From assembly GCF_900639985.1 (NCBI RefSeq), contig NZ_CAAAIM010000001.1:372001-436000 (forward strand): a stretch of DNA of 64,000 nucleotides, written 5' to 3'. The DNA comes from Legionella rowbothamii (lineage in GTDB: Bacteria > Pseudomonadota > Gammaproteobacteria > Legionellales > Legionellaceae). The notes under the pieces were generated by a model that ran no database searches, had not been told where the DNA came from, and saw only the letters and a program-made list of their open reading frames with translations. Positions 52,077-62,069 of this stretch are shown piece by piece (the stretch's first letter is position 1; the number at the start of each line of letters is the position of its first letter). The position numbers were made by a program, and so were the translations under genes.

Positions 52077-53278
52077 GCTTGTCTCTTAACCTTTGCCACA
52101 TCATAAATCGTAATCGGGTCTTGAATCCCTTTGACTTTAACACGCAAATGCCCATTTGTTTCTATATTTTGGCCAACCTCAGAATAGGTAGCCTCAGAAA
52201 TTAAAATTTGTCCCCCCAAGCTTAATCCCTGGATGCGAGAAGATAAATTAACTGAAGAACCTATGGCACTGTATTGCATTCGTCTTTTTGAACCAATGTT
52301 ACCTACTATAGCATTTCCTGTGTTAATACCAATTCCCATATCTAATTGGGGTAAGTTTTTTTGGGCATTTTCTCGATTAAATTTTTTAAGCTCTTTTTGC
52401 ATATCCAATGCACAATTCACGGCCCGCAACGAATCATTATCGGTCGTGTATGGTGCACCAAATAAGACCATAATCGAATCGCCAATAAAGGCATTAACAG
52501 TGCCATTATGTTTCTCGATCACCCGGACCATTCGAGTAAAATACGCATTTAAAAGCGAAACGAGCTGCTCAGCAGGGACTTTTTCTGATAAAGGAGTAAA
52601 ATTTCTTAAATCACTAAATAGAATGGTAATTTTAGTTTCGTCCCCCCCCAATTTATGTTGAGTTGGAGAAGCCAAAATGCTGTTTACCACATCATCAGAC
52701 ATATAAAAGCTGAAGGTTTTACGAATTAAATCATTACGTATCTCTAATTGTTTTCTAATTTTATGCAATACATGATTTGAATAACGTAAAGAAAGTTCAT
52801 CTTTGGCGATATTAGCCAGGTTTATCAACAAATCCAGTTGTTCCGGCTTAAGTTCTTTAGGAATGGTATCAGCCAAACAAAAAGTTCCTACATTATAACC
52901 ATCAGGAGAAGTAAGAGGCACACCAGCATAAAACCTAATGAAAGGTGCCTTTCGTACAAAAGGGTTGTTTACAAATCGCTGATCCAAGGTTAAATCTTGA
53001 ATAATTAAAGGTTCATTTTTTTTTATTGTCTCATTGCAAAAAGCAATTTCTCTTGGGGTTTCTTTCTCCTTTAAGCCATGCAATGATTTAAACCACTGTC
53101 TTTTTTCATCTAGAAAAGCAATGTAACAAATGGGCGCTTTCAATAAATCAACAGCTAAACGCACTAAGCGATCATACCCCTCTTCACTATGGGTATCCAT
53201 GATTTGCAAGGCATTCAAGGCATCGACCCTTTGTTGCTCTAGTTGGTCACTGCTTAATGATTTTTTTGCTATAGCCAT
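52073..53278 (-). CDS. GAF-domain class III nucleotide cyclase
   Basis: A 401-residue soluble cyclase. The ATG at 53278, preceded by GGAGTGATTG, is preferred to 53308. A GAF domain occupies residues 30-165 (ICYIAFLDEKRQWFKS, CNETI, FYAGVPLTSPDG), then a linker coiled coil, then the catalytic domain with metal-binding D223 (FSDLRNFTPL) and D267 (FIGDSIMVLFGAP), and the YSAIGSSVNLSSR segment with the transition-state Asn and Arg. The substrate residues do not fix ATP versus GTP; adenylate cyclase is more likely by family. An 8-base G/C run lies just before the catalytic domain. Legionella genomes often hold several such cyclases. Confidence 0.88.
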   Translation of the reverse strand: MAIAKKSLSSDQLEQQRVDALNALQIMDTHSEEGYDRLVRLAVDLLKAPICYIAFLDEKRQWFKSLHGLKEKETPREIAFCNETIKKNEPLIIQDLTLDQRFVNNPFVRKAPFIRFYAGVPLTSPDGYNVGTFCLADTIPKELKPEQLDLLINLANIAKDELSLRYSNHVLHKIRKQLEIRNDLIRKTFSFYMSDDVVNSILASPTQHKLGGDETKITILFSDLRNFTPLSEKVPAEQLVSLLNAYFTRMVRVIEKHNGTVNAFIGDSIMVLFGAPYTTDNDSLRAVNCALDMQKELKKFNRENAQKNLPQLDMGIGINTGNAIVGNIGSKRRMQYSAIGSSVNLSSRIQGLSLGGQILISEATYSEVGQNIETNGHLRVKVKGIQDPITIYDVAKVKRQA

Positions 53279-53511
53279 GTCAATCACTCCATTACACAGG
53301 AACATCACGCCCTTTAATCAAGTATAGACCATCAAAATTATCAACTATACTCAGTGCAAGTTCGAATTGGAGTGAAAAAATTGTTGCCGTGGCATACACA
53401 ACGACAAAGAAAAAGCGTTTCGTTTTAAGCTAAATGAAACACTCAAAAATGTTTTGCAAACCTAAATATACAATCCACTACTTATTGACACTATTGCATC
53501 AGATAAATTAC

Positions 53512-54390
53512 TTACATTGAGTTGCCTGGGCCGCTATACTCTTCGGTATTGGTCACATCTTCTTTACGCTCTGAGATTTCAGATTGATATTGCTGTTTAA
53601 AATCAGAAAACTTCTCTTTATTTTTCTGTTCTTCAGATTTACCTAAATTTGCGAAAAAGTCACGGATATTCGAAAGAGTATTTGTTAATTCTGAAAGGAT
53701 GTTTGCTATAAATCCTTTACTTTCGCTAGGCGCTTCCTTGATAAGTTTTGACTCTTTAGCATTATCCATAACCGTATCAATACATCCCTCTAATACAGGG
53801 AAAGCCCCACCCACAATTTCATACTCGTCTGCATCTGCTTTTGCTTTAACCAGCGATGCTTCAATTTTATTCAATTGGCTTAAAGCCGAATTAATAGCCC
53901 CAATCATTTTACCGGCATCATTTAATAACAACTGATCTCCGTTCAGTGTGCGTTCATTAGTATTACAATAACGAGTGAAATCAGTACCTGCTTTAATATA
54001 AGGTTGATCTCGGTTCTCAATCCCAACGCCCTCATCATCATATTCTTGAATTGTATAAGCCTTCTCTAAAAAATCCGAAGGCTTCTTACTGTAATCTGCA
54101 GTGGAATCAGGGCTTACTTGATACAATTCTGCCGTAGCGTATCCAGCATCGAGAATCTTATAGAGTTCTTTTTTCAAATCCATCAGATGTGTACGGGATG
54201 AATCAATATATGATTGAATTTGTTTTTGGTTTTTTTCTACATCATCTCTATCAATCATTTGAATCGGATTATCACCATCTTGTTGCATCAGTGATTTAAG
54301 ATTATTGGGCAGAGAAATTTTACTTCTACTAACGCGCATATTTTGGGGCCCCAGTAATTTCAAATTATACTCATATTGTAACATAAACAC
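53512..54390 (-). CDS. Hypothetical helical protein, effector-like
   Basis: A 292-residue soluble helical protein with no recognised domain. Start: 54390, or ATG at 54339 (MRVSRSKISL), neither with a convincing ribosome site. Helices are interspersed with acidic loops (EYDDEGVGIENRDQ), and the C-terminal 40 residues are Lys/Glu-rich with SEEQKNKEKFSDF and end EYSGPGNSM. Glu-rich C-termini near the end are typical for Dot/Icm substrates. It is divergent from the aminopeptidase gene. Function unknown. Confidence 0.62.
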   Translation of the reverse strand: MFMLQYEYNLKLLGPQNMRVSRSKISLPNNLKSLMQQDGDNPIQMIDRDDVEKNQKQIQSYIDSSRTHLMDLKKELYKILDAGYATAELYQVSPDSTADYSKKPSDFLEKAYTIQEYDDEGVGIENRDQPYIKAGTDFTRYCNTNERTLNGDQLLLNDAGKMIGAINSALSQLNKIEASLVKAKADADEYEIVGGAFPVLEGCIDTVMDNAKESKLIKEAPSESKGFIANILSELTNTLSNIRDFFANLGKSEEQKNKEKFSDFKQQYQSEISERKEDVTNTEEYSGPGNSM

Positions 54391-54523
54391 ACATAATTAT
54401 CCTGGTAAGTTCCCAAGTCCTCCCTTCGTATTCTTAGATTTAAAACCATTTGAAACAGTTGCAATAAATAGATTGATCTTATATTGTGACACCGGGATTA
54501 AATGTAACTAAAAAGGAGTTGTT

Positions 54524-57247
54524 ATGCCCAAGCTGAGTGACTATAAAGTTTTGGATTTTATTACCCCCAGCGTTTCTCTTACGTTCGATCTGACTCAAGA
54601 GCCTGTGCAAACAAAAGCATTGCTTGTGGTTGAACGAAATCCAAACTCTTCATCGGAGGTCACTGACCTTAATCTGAACTGTGAAAATATGAAGTTAATC
54701 AGTATCACCTTAAGTGGAAAAAAACTGCAGCCTGACGAGTACGAGTTAAAGGACAACGTATTAACCATTAAAAACGTGCCTCAAGGCGGCCCTTTTTATA
54801 TTGAGGCCATTTCTGAGTTAGGCCAAAACACGGACTTATTTGGTTTATATAAAACAGAGGGCACCGTCTTAGTGAAAGCAGAAACCGAAGGATTACGACG
54901 TGTATTTCCCTGCATCGACAGACCCGATAATTTAGTGGAGTATGTTACCACCATCATCGCAGATAAAAATCAATATCCAACCCTGCTCTCTAATGGAACT
55001 CTTACAGGGCAACGCACCTATGATAATGAAGTCCATTCAGTTACCTGGAATGATCCCATTCCCAAACCCAGTTATCTTTTTGCCATGGTCGCAGGTGATT
55101 TAACATGTTCTACCACCACATATAAAACGAAACAAGGCCGAGAAATACCGATTGAATTTTATCTCCCCAAAAATGAGATTGAAAAATGCGACTTCGCTAA
55201 AGATGTACTAAAAGGCGCGATGAAATATGACGAAGATCGCTTTAATCTGGAGTACCTCCCAGAGCTAGTTAAAATTGCGGGAGTTAATAAATATGCCTCT
55301 GGCGCATCTGAAACAACGGGTTTAATTTTATTTAATACTGCTAATTTGTTAGCTACTCAAGCAAGTAGAACAGATACTGATTTCATCCGCGTTCTTGACG
55401 TAGTAGCACATGAATATTTCCATACGTGGACCGGTAATTTAGTGACCATTCGCGACTGGTTTAACCTGTCGTATAAAGAGGGACTAACCACCCTAAGAGC
55501 CTCTTTATTCTTAGAGCATTGTTTAGGGGTGGATTTAGACCGCATGTTTGATGGAAAAAACCTTGATGAGCGCGCCCCAAGACCTGAGTCATATACTGAA
55601 GTACGAAGTTTATATACCACCGCAGCCTACGAAAAAGGAGCAGAAATTTTCCGCATGATCATGAATGCCATGGGCGAAAAAACATTTAATAAATGCTTGT
55701 CTGTCTTTTTGAAAGAAAACAAAGGTAAAGCGATCACCCTCGAAAACATTATTGATTCCTTAAGTAGTCAATCTGGTATTGAATTAAGTCCATTTTTAAA
55801 CTGGTTCTCCACTACCGGCACCCCCAAGGTTATGGTAACAGATGAATACAATCCAGAAACAAAAACTTATAAAATAAAATGCGTCACTCATGATGGCAAA
55901 GACCGTCCAATTCCTGTGAATCTCATGCTATTCAGCAAAGATGGCTCCCCGATTTCTCAAGAAGATGTGCTCATGCTTGATAAACCGGAAATGGAGTTTG
56001 AATATCCCAATATTCATAAACGCCCAACACCCTCATTACTACGCGGATTTTCGGCACCAATACACTTGGAATATGACTACAGTAATGCGCAACTACTTTT
56101 GTTAATGCAATATGATGGGGATATTTATAACAAGTGTAAAGCTGCAAAAATGCTTATTACCAATATGGTCCGTGATTATTGTGCGGGCAAGGAACTAGAA
56201 TTTAACTCCGATTTCATTGTTGCGTACATGAACTTGGTGCTTAATAACCAACAAAAAACTTGGGTTTTAGCTGAGTTGTTGGCACTGCCCTCAGAAGAGG
56301 CATTGATTGCCAGTTTACCTAATGCTAATTTTGAAAAAATTGCCGAAGCACGCCGGTTGATACAAAAAGAGCTTGGAATGACCTTAAAATCTGATTTACA
56401 AGGAATGATTGACGAACTCAATGCCCCAGCTAAAGCAGACACCTCAAACCTTTTTGATATTAATGCAGCAGGTAATCGTCGTCTTAAATCAGTGTGCTAT
56501 TCTTATTTGCTGACAGTTGCTCCTGAAACATCACAACAAGCATTAATTAATCAGTTTAATGAAGCTTTAGGTAAAAATATGACCGAAACTGTTTCGGCAT
56601 TAAGCTTATTAGTTAATATCAATTGCAGCCAAGTGAATAAGTTATTAGATCATTTCTATACTTACTGGAAGCACGATATTGATGCTATTAACTATTGGTT
56701 TAATTTACAAGCAGCGTCTCATTCAACCACCGTGGTAAGTCGAGTAGCTGCTCTCTTGAAACATGAAGCCTTTGATATTACAAACCCAAATAAAGTATAT
56801 GCATTATTAGGTGTATTTATCAAAAATCCATATGGCTTCCATGATGTCTCCGGTGCGGGTTATGAATTAGTTGCCTCAACTATTTTGAAATTGGAACAAC
56901 TTAACCCAAGCTTAGCCGCGAATATCACTGAAAAATTTAGTACCTGGATTAAGGTAGAACCGAAACGCCAAAAATTAATGTTAGATTGCTTGTCTCATAT
57001 TTATGAACAAGCATCTACTGAAGATGTGAAAAACATGGCAAAAAAGGAGTTAGAGAAGGCTAACGTAACATTACCTTCTCCAAAACCGCGCCTTATTCTC
57101 GATCCCCAACGAATTATTTGGGACTTCTTTGCAGATGAGACCTCTTCTCGGGTCAAAAAAAAACCTAAGGATGAACCTAACTCTCTAGAGCAAGACGATT
57201 CGTCAGGATTGTTCGATGATATAGTGAATGAAGTGAATATCTTATAA
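54524..57247 (+). CDS. pepN: M1 aminopeptidase, PepN-like with GASET motif
   Basis: A 907-residue zinc aminopeptidase of the M1 PepN group (E. coli PepN has 870). The zinc site is complete: H296-E297-Y-F-H300 and E319, spaced correctly, and the catalytic Tyr lies in AYEKGAE (Y369). The substrate-N-terminus binding segment is EGLRRVFPCIDRPD. However, the exopeptidase motif GAMEN is replaced by G260-A-S-E-T264, keeping the glutamate but not the Met and Asn. The C-terminus has an extra acidic tail (about 30 residues, with DDSSGLFDDIVNE). Strong AAAAAGGAG ribosome site. This may be a paralogue with changed specificity. It removes N-terminal amino acids from peptides. Confidence 0.87.
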   Translation: MPKLSDYKVLDFITPSVSLTFDLTQEPVQTKALLVVERNPNSSSEVTDLNLNCENMKLISITLSGKKLQPDEYELKDNVLTIKNVPQGGPFYIEAISELGQNTDLFGLYKTEGTVLVKAETEGLRRVFPCIDRPDNLVEYVTTIIADKNQYPTLLSNGTLTGQRTYDNEVHSVTWNDPIPKPSYLFAMVAGDLTCSTTTYKTKQGREIPIEFYLPKNEIEKCDFAKDVLKGAMKYDEDRFNLEYLPELVKIAGVNKYASGASETTGLILFNTANLLATQASRTDTDFIRVLDVVAHEYFHTWTGNLVTIRDWFNLSYKEGLTTLRASLFLEHCLGVDLDRMFDGKNLDERAPRPESYTEVRSLYTTAAYEKGAEIFRMIMNAMGEKTFNKCLSVFLKENKGKAITLENIIDSLSSQSGIELSPFLNWFSTTGTPKVMVTDEYNPETKTYKIKCVTHDGKDRPIPVNLMLFSKDGSPISQEDVLMLDKPEMEFEYPNIHKRPTPSLLRGFSAPIHLEYDYSNAQLLLLMQYDGDIYNKCKAAKMLITNMVRDYCAGKELEFNSDFIVAYMNLVLNNQQKTWVLAELLALPSEEALIASLPNANFEKIAEARRLIQKELGMTLKSDLQGMIDELNAPAKADTSNLFDINAAGNRRLKSVCYSYLLTVAPETSQQALINQFNEALGKNMTETVSALSLLVNINCSQVNKLLDHFYTYWKHDIDAINYWFNLQAASHSTTVVSRVAALLKHEAFDITNPNKVYALLGVFIKNPYGFHDVSGAGYELVASTILKLEQLNPSLAANITEKFSTWIKVEPKRQKLMLDCLSHIYEQASTEDVKNMAKKELEKANVTLPSPKPRLILDPQRIIWDFFADETSSRVKKKPKDEPNSLEQDDSSGLFDDIVNEVNIL

Positions 57248-57255
57248 AGACTGGG

Positions 57256-57278
57256 AGGTTGGGCCATAAGCCCAACCT
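57256..57278. repeat. AGGTTGGGC..GCCCAACCT palindrome
   Basis: A perfect 9-bp stem with loop CATAA, filling the 38-base gap between the convergent pepN and hpt genes. It probably terminates both. Confidence 0.75.
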
Positions 57279-57285
57279 ACACTGC

Positions 57286-57846
57286 TTATTCGTGATCCGG
57301 ATGAACAACGAAAATACCCGGCGCATTGCGTAAATACTCATTATAATCCATTCCATAGCCAAAGATGAAATGATCTTCTATTTGTAATCCAACAAAATCC
57401 GCTGCTTGCAAACCATTTTCAACACGCTTACGGTATTTATCAACCAGTACAGCGCTGTAAACTTTCTTAGCGCCTAATTGATTAATTTCATTAATAATGG
57501 CAGCAAGGGTGATGCCCCCATCAAGAATATCATCAACCACTAAAACAGTTCTTCCGGCCAAATTAAGAGATGGTTTAACTTTCCACTGAATATCACCACC
57601 AACAGTTGCGCCCCGATAACGGGTTGCATGAACATAATCTACTTCTAAAGGAAAATCCAACCGAGGGAGCAAGTTGCCTAAAAGAACTAGTCCACCAACC
57701 ATAACACATAACAATACAGGGTTCTCATCCTCCAATTCCTTATGGATGTTAATCGCCATTCGATCTAAAGCTGCTTCAACTTCATTAGTCGTAAACAAGC
57801 AAGTAGATTTTTCATATACTTCTTTAATTTTACTAGGAATAGTCAT
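57286..57846 (-). CDS. hpt: Hypoxanthine(-guanine) phosphoribosyltransferase
   Basis: A 186-residue purine salvage enzyme converting hypoxanthine (and guanine) with PRPP to nucleotides. The PRPP-binding motif is [15 protein letters not shown], the flexible loop is [15 protein letters not shown], and the C-terminal base-binding part is [17 protein letters not shown]. Length and motifs match the family. Start ATG at 57846; the DUF1820 gene lies 34 bases upstream, so the two may be an operon. Confidence 0.93.
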   Translation of the reverse strand: MTIPSKIKEVYEKSTCLFTTNEVEAALDRMAINIHKELEDENPVLLCVMVGGLVLLGNLLPRLDFPLEVDYVHATRYRGATVGGDIQWKVKPSLNLAGRTVLVVDDILDGGITLAAIINEINQLGAKKVYSAVLVDKYRKRVENGLQAADFVGLQIEDHFIFGYGMDYNEYLRNAPGIFVVHPDHE

Positions 57847-57880
57847 TTATGTGTCTCTCGGTAAAGATAGGGGTTATATA

Positions 57881-58207
57881 TTACTCTTTGTTTTTTCCTT
57901 TCCCAGGAAATGGACTGACAGTACTACCGTAGGCAGGATTATCCTTAACTTTAGCTATTCCTTGCTTTTCTACTTCATCAATGCGATAAACCGATGGCAT
58001 GGGAATAAAGGTACGCTTTACACCATTAAATTCCAACTTTAAACGCTCTTCAGAAGGATCGACTACTAATGTAGTCTGTTCGCCAAATACCAGCTCTTCC
58101 ACTTCTAGAAAGCCAAATAACTCACTCTCTTTAATAGATCGTGCATATATTTCATAAATTGCCTCTTGATTAGCGAAAGTAATTCTGAATAAAGTTTTCT
58201 TCTTCAT
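57881..58207 (-). CDS. DUF1820 protein
   Basis: A 108-residue cytosolic protein. The KKxLFRITFxNQExIYEIYARxI start, EVEELVFGE and the FIPMPSVYRIDEVEKQG segment identify DUF1820, a conserved gammaproteobacterial family without known function. It is commonly near hpt or other housekeeping genes. The C-terminus is a Lys/Gly-rich tail. Confidence 0.85.
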   Translation of the reverse strand: MKKKTLFRITFANQEAIYEIYARSIKESELFGFLEVEELVFGEQTTLVVDPSEERLKLEFNGVKRTFIPMPSVYRIDEVEKQGIAKVKDNPAYGSTVSPFPGKGKNKE

Positions 58208-58291
58208 AAAATGAGCCTGTTCTGAACGCTAGAGGAATTATACAAAAATACGTGTGTTTTGGGTATAGATAATCCACCCATCTGCTACTTT

Positions 58292-59044
58292 TCACTTCGT
58301 AGAGGTCAAAGTAACCGGTTGCAGCGGTGATTGAAAGTCATTAATTGGCTGTGCTAGGGACCTTAGCGTTAATGAAGGATGTATTACTTGATACTTTTGC
58401 GCAATATAACAATAAAAGCCTGAGGGATAAGGCCAGAGCATCTTGCCAATTTCATCTAGAAAAGTTAATTTTTTAATCAATGTGGCACTATTTACAGGAG
58501 GTATATAGCAAAAATTGTTTAATGAAACCTGTCTATAACCTCGTTGAATGAACATGCGATTTAAATTTAAGGGAGTACGCATTTTTATATTGTGATCACT
58601 ATAGCAATTCAATAAACCACACTTTATGGCGCCACCCCACAAGCTCCAAGGGTTAATGCAAAGCAAAATAACATGCCCCATCGGTTTTAGCACCCGATCA
58701 ATCTCATCGATTAAACTGGAGCCCATATTAAACGGTTCTAAGCTTAAAGGAGCAACAATACAGTCAATACTATTCGCATTTAATGGCAAATGATTTAACT
58801 CACTTTCAATGTGAACTTGATGAGATAATGCAAAAGGGGAAACAATCCATTTATGTTCAAAATCCAATTTTTTTAGCCATGGATTCTCGCCACAACTCCC
58901 CAGCTGGATTAGGGTGTTCCCATAAATATCCAGGCCAGTTGCTTCCAAATTAATAGAAAACTCATGCGCAGCAAAAAGACCCAGAGGTGATTGAAACCAT
59001 TTATTCAATGCCCGATAGTATTTTTTTTGCTGTTTAATCAACAA
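58292..59044 (-). CDS. SAM-dependent methyltransferase
   Basis: A 250-residue class I methyltransferase. The start is TTG at 59044 (AAGG upstream; no ATG is near). The SAM-binding region GNTLIQLGSCGEN is a degenerate motif I, followed by SIDCIVAPLSLEPF (motif IV position) and DRVLKPMGHVILLCINPWSL. The family is common in gammaproteobacteria beside ribonuclease H and DNA polymerase III epsilon genes, not seen here. The substrate is unknown. It is divergent from pilB. Confidence 0.8.
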   Translation of the reverse strand: MLIKQQKKYYRALNKWFQSPLGLFAAHEFSINLEATGLDIYGNTLIQLGSCGENPWLKKLDFEHKWIVSPFALSHQVHIESELNHLPLNANSIDCIVAPLSLEPFNMGSSLIDEIDRVLKPMGHVILLCINPWSLWGGAIKCGLLNCYSDHNIKMRTPLNLNRMFIQRGYRQVSLNNFCYIPPVNSATLIKKLTFLDEIGKMLWPYPSGFYCYIAQKYQVIHPSLTLRSLAQPINDFQSPLQPVTLTSTK

Positions 59045-59155
59045 AGTAATGCCTTTTAAAAAGGTTAATCCTGAATTAAACTACAATACAACGAGTTTCA
59101 CCCGCAAACAATCCATTTTACCTTTTTATATAGAAAAATGGTTAGGAATAAATTA

Positions 59156-60820
59156 ATGGAATTTAATGTAGCCGGACAACAATTTGCCTTGGAACAATTT
59201 TTAGGCAAAGCAAAAACCGCAATCTATTATAAACAAGCCTCTACAGAAAAAATGTCGCTCGCCCAATACCTCATTAAAAATGATATCTTATCGGCTACAA
59301 ATATTGCACAAGCCTCAGCGAAAAGCTTTGGGGTTCCCCTGCTGGATCTAGACAGTATCGAGATCAGCACCCTGCCTTTATCATTGGTGGATGAAAAGCT
59401 GATGCTCCGTCATGCCATGGCCCCTCTATTCTGCCGTGGAACCCATTTGTATCTAGCAGCCGAAGATCCCAGCAATCATAATGGCTTAAAAGAAATTCAA
59501 TTTCATACTGGTTTGAATACCCATGCGATTGCAGTAGAAGCGAATAAATTGACTGCTTTATTCGCTCATTTATTAAGTCTTAAACATCATCAGGAATTGT
59601 CTACATACGATACACCGATTCAGCATGATGATCAGTATGAGTTTACTATCAATCCAATAGATAGCGATGATGCCCCTATTGTAAAATTTGTTAATCAAAT
59701 CCTATTTAAAGCCATTCAGCAAGGAGCTTCTGACATCCATTTTGAGCCCTTTGAAAAAGAATATCGCATTCGCTATCGACATGATGGCATTTTGCATGAA
59801 GTAGCAAGCCCGCCAGTCAATCTGTCTACACGAATTACATCACGGATTAAAGTGATGGCAAAATTAGACATTTCCGAACGCCGTATACCCCAAGATGGTA
59901 GTTTTAAAATAAATCAGCCTACTAAACACCCTATTGATTTTCGTGTAAGCACCTGTCCTACCACAAACGGTGAAAAAGTAGTTATCAGAATATTAGATCC
60001 GGATACAGCAAAACTACACATTGAGGCTTTAGGATTTAACCCCAAACAACACGAATATTTTATGCGAGCAATAAAACGTCCTCAAGGAATGATTTTGGTG
60101 ACAGGCCCCACAGGGAGTGGGAAAACTGTAAGCCTGTATGCGGCCCTAAATCTGCTTAACACAAATAAAGTTAATATATCCACCGCGGAGGATCCTGTTG
60201 AAATTAAAATCACTGGCATTAACCAAGTTAATATCAATCCCAAAGTTGGGCTCAGCTTCTCCAAAGTTTTACGTTCTTTTTTGCGACAAGACCCCGATAT
60301 TATTATGGTTGGGGAAATTCGTGATTTAGAAACCGCCGAAATTGCAATTAAGGCAGCGCAAACTGGACATCTAGTGTTATCAACATTGCATACAAACAGT
60401 GCTGTAGAGTCCTTAACACGTTTAAGCAATATAGGTATTCCAAGCTTTAATATTGTGAGTTCAATAACTCTTATTATTGCGCAACGTTTAGCACGAAAAC
60501 TTTGCGAGCAATGTAAAACTCCACGAACTGATCTTAATAAATCCAATTTATTAGCTTGGGGCCTTAATGAAACAGACCAGCTTTATAAAGCTGCAGGCTG
60601 TTCTCAATGTACGGATGGATATCGAGGCAGGATTGGATTATTCGAAGTATTACCAATGACACATACCTTAACCGAACTCATTATGGCCGGCGCTAATTCA
60701 TTGGATCTTATAAAAGCAGCCCAAAAAGAAGGTATGACCAGCATTTATCAATCAGGTATTGAAAAAGTACAGCAAGGAATAACTACCTTAGAGGAGGTCA
60801 ATCGGGTAACCGTTGAGTAA
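59156..60820 (+). CDS. pilB: Type IV pilus assembly ATPase
   Basis: A 554-residue hexameric ATPase powering pilus extension. The ATG at 59156, preceded by TAGGAATAA, is preferred to the one at 59138. An N-terminal MshEN-like domain precedes the ATPase core: Walker A GPTGSGKT, the Asp-box IMVGEIRDLETAEIA, the His-box TGHLVLSTLHTN, and a zinc-binding CEQCKTP..GCSQCTDGYRGR with four Cys. It is followed by pilC after 3 bases and pilD after pilC, so one operon. It acts at the inner membrane. Legionella type IV pili contribute to competence and adhesion. Confidence 0.95.
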   Translation: MEFNVAGQQFALEQFLGKAKTAIYYKQASTEKMSLAQYLIKNDILSATNIAQASAKSFGVPLLDLDSIEISTLPLSLVDEKLMLRHAMAPLFCRGTHLYLAAEDPSNHNGLKEIQFHTGLNTHAIAVEANKLTALFAHLLSLKHHQELSTYDTPIQHDDQYEFTINPIDSDDAPIVKFVNQILFKAIQQGASDIHFEPFEKEYRIRYRHDGILHEVASPPVNLSTRITSRIKVMAKLDISERRIPQDGSFKINQPTKHPIDFRVSTCPTTNGEKVVIRILDPDTAKLHIEALGFNPKQHEYFMRAIKRPQGMILVTGPTGSGKTVSLYAALNLLNTNKVNISTAEDPVEIKITGINQVNINPKVGLSFSKVLRSFLRQDPDIIMVGEIRDLETAEIAIKAAQTGHLVLSTLHTNSAVESLTRLSNIGIPSFNIVSSITLIIAQRLARKLCEQCKTPRTDLNKSNLLAWGLNETDQLYKAAGCSQCTDGYRGRIGLFEVLPMTHTLTELIMAGANSLDLIKAAQKEGMTSIYQSGIEKVQQGITTLEEVNRVTVE

Positions 60821-60823
60821 ATT

Positions 60824-62056
60824 ATGATTCAGATTAAAAAAAATACCAGCAGCCTGCTAAGGTTTCGTTATACAGGTAAAAATGCATTAGGGCAAAAAAT
60901 ATCTGGGGTCATTCAAGCACGGAATTTAACGCTCGCTAAAATTGACCTACGCAAACAAGGTATCATTATTAATAAAGTAGTCCCGAATAGAAATCTAATG
61001 ATTTTTAATCAATTAAATAAAAAGCTTACTTCAGAAGACATTGCATTATTCAGTCGCCAACTCGCAACCATGGTTGAATCAGGAATACCGTTAATACATG
61101 CGCTTGATATTATCGCTAAAGGACAAATAAAGCTACATCTTCAGGAGTTAATTAATGAGATTAAGCATGATATTGGAGCGGGATTAACACTTTCTGAAGC
61201 ATTAATAAAACATCCCCAGTATTTTAGTAGTTTATTCTGTAATTTAGTTAAAGCAGGCGAGCAATCAGGCACACTAGATATTATGCTCAACAAGATTGCC
61301 ATTTATAAAGAACGAATTGAATCCATAAAAAAGAAAATAAAAAAGGCAATAAGTTATCCAATAGCAATTATCAGCGTTGCGGTTATTGTCACTGTAGGCT
61401 TACTTATGTTTGTTGTGCCACAATTTGAAATCTTATTTCAATCATTTGGCGCCGAGTTACCCACCCTAACGCTAGCTGTGGTTAATATCTCCCAATATAT
61501 TCAGTCCTGCTGGTATTGTATTGTTGCTTCTTCGGCCTTAAGTATTTATGCATTTATTTATGCACAAAAACATTCAGCATCTTTCGCATTAGCTATTGAT
61601 AAGCTGCTATTAAAAATACCAATTATTGGTTTAATTATAGAAAAGACCGTTATTGCGCGGTTTTCAAGAACCTTATCCATTACTTTTGCCGCCGGTTTGC
61701 CCTTAGTTGATGGCCTTAAATCAGCTGCCGGTGCAACAGGAAATATGATGTATTTTAAAGCAATAGAATATATAAAAAATGAAGTTTTTACTGGCATACC
61801 TATAAACAAAGCCATGGAAAATACTCGCTTATTCCCCAATATGGTCATGCAAATGATCGCGATTGGTGAAGAGTCTGGAGCCTTGGAAAAAATGTTAAGT
61901 AAAATTGCAGACTTTTATGAAGAAGATGTAGATAATTCAGTGGACGCACTAAGCCGTTTATTAGAACCGATTATCATGTCCATCATTGGAGTTCTCGTCG
62001 GAGGGCTGATTGTAGCAATGTATATGCCCTTGTTTAAATTGGGCTCGGTAATTTAG
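60824..62056 (+). CDS. pilC: Type IV pilus inner-membrane platform protein
   Basis: A 410-residue protein with two T2SF domains and three transmembrane helices. Typical landmarks are FRYTGKNALGQKISGVI at the start, SRQLATMVESGIPL, GEQSGTLDIMLNKIA in the first domain and GEESGALEKMLSKIADFYEEDVD in the second, ending with MYMPLFKLGSVI. It forms the base on which the pilus is assembled by PilB. It starts 3 bases after pilB. Confidence 0.95.
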   Translation: MIQIKKNTSSLLRFRYTGKNALGQKISGVIQARNLTLAKIDLRKQGIIINKVVPNRNLMIFNQLNKKLTSEDIALFSRQLATMVESGIPLIHALDIIAKGQIKLHLQELINEIKHDIGAGLTLSEALIKHPQYFSSLFCNLVKAGEQSGTLDIMLNKIAIYKERIESIKKKIKKAISYPIAIISVAVIVTVGLLMFVVPQFEILFQSFGAELPTLTLAVVNISQYIQSCWYCIVASSALSIYAFIYAQKHSASFALAIDKLLLKIPIIGLIIEKTVIARFSRTLSITFAAGLPLVDGLKSAAGATGNMMYFKAIEYIKNEVFTGIPINKAMENTRLFPNMVMQMIAIGEESGALEKMLSKIADFYEEDVDNSVDALSRLLEPIIMSIIGVLVGGLIVAMYMPLFKLGSVI

Positions 62057-62069
62057 AAGGAAAAATAAA

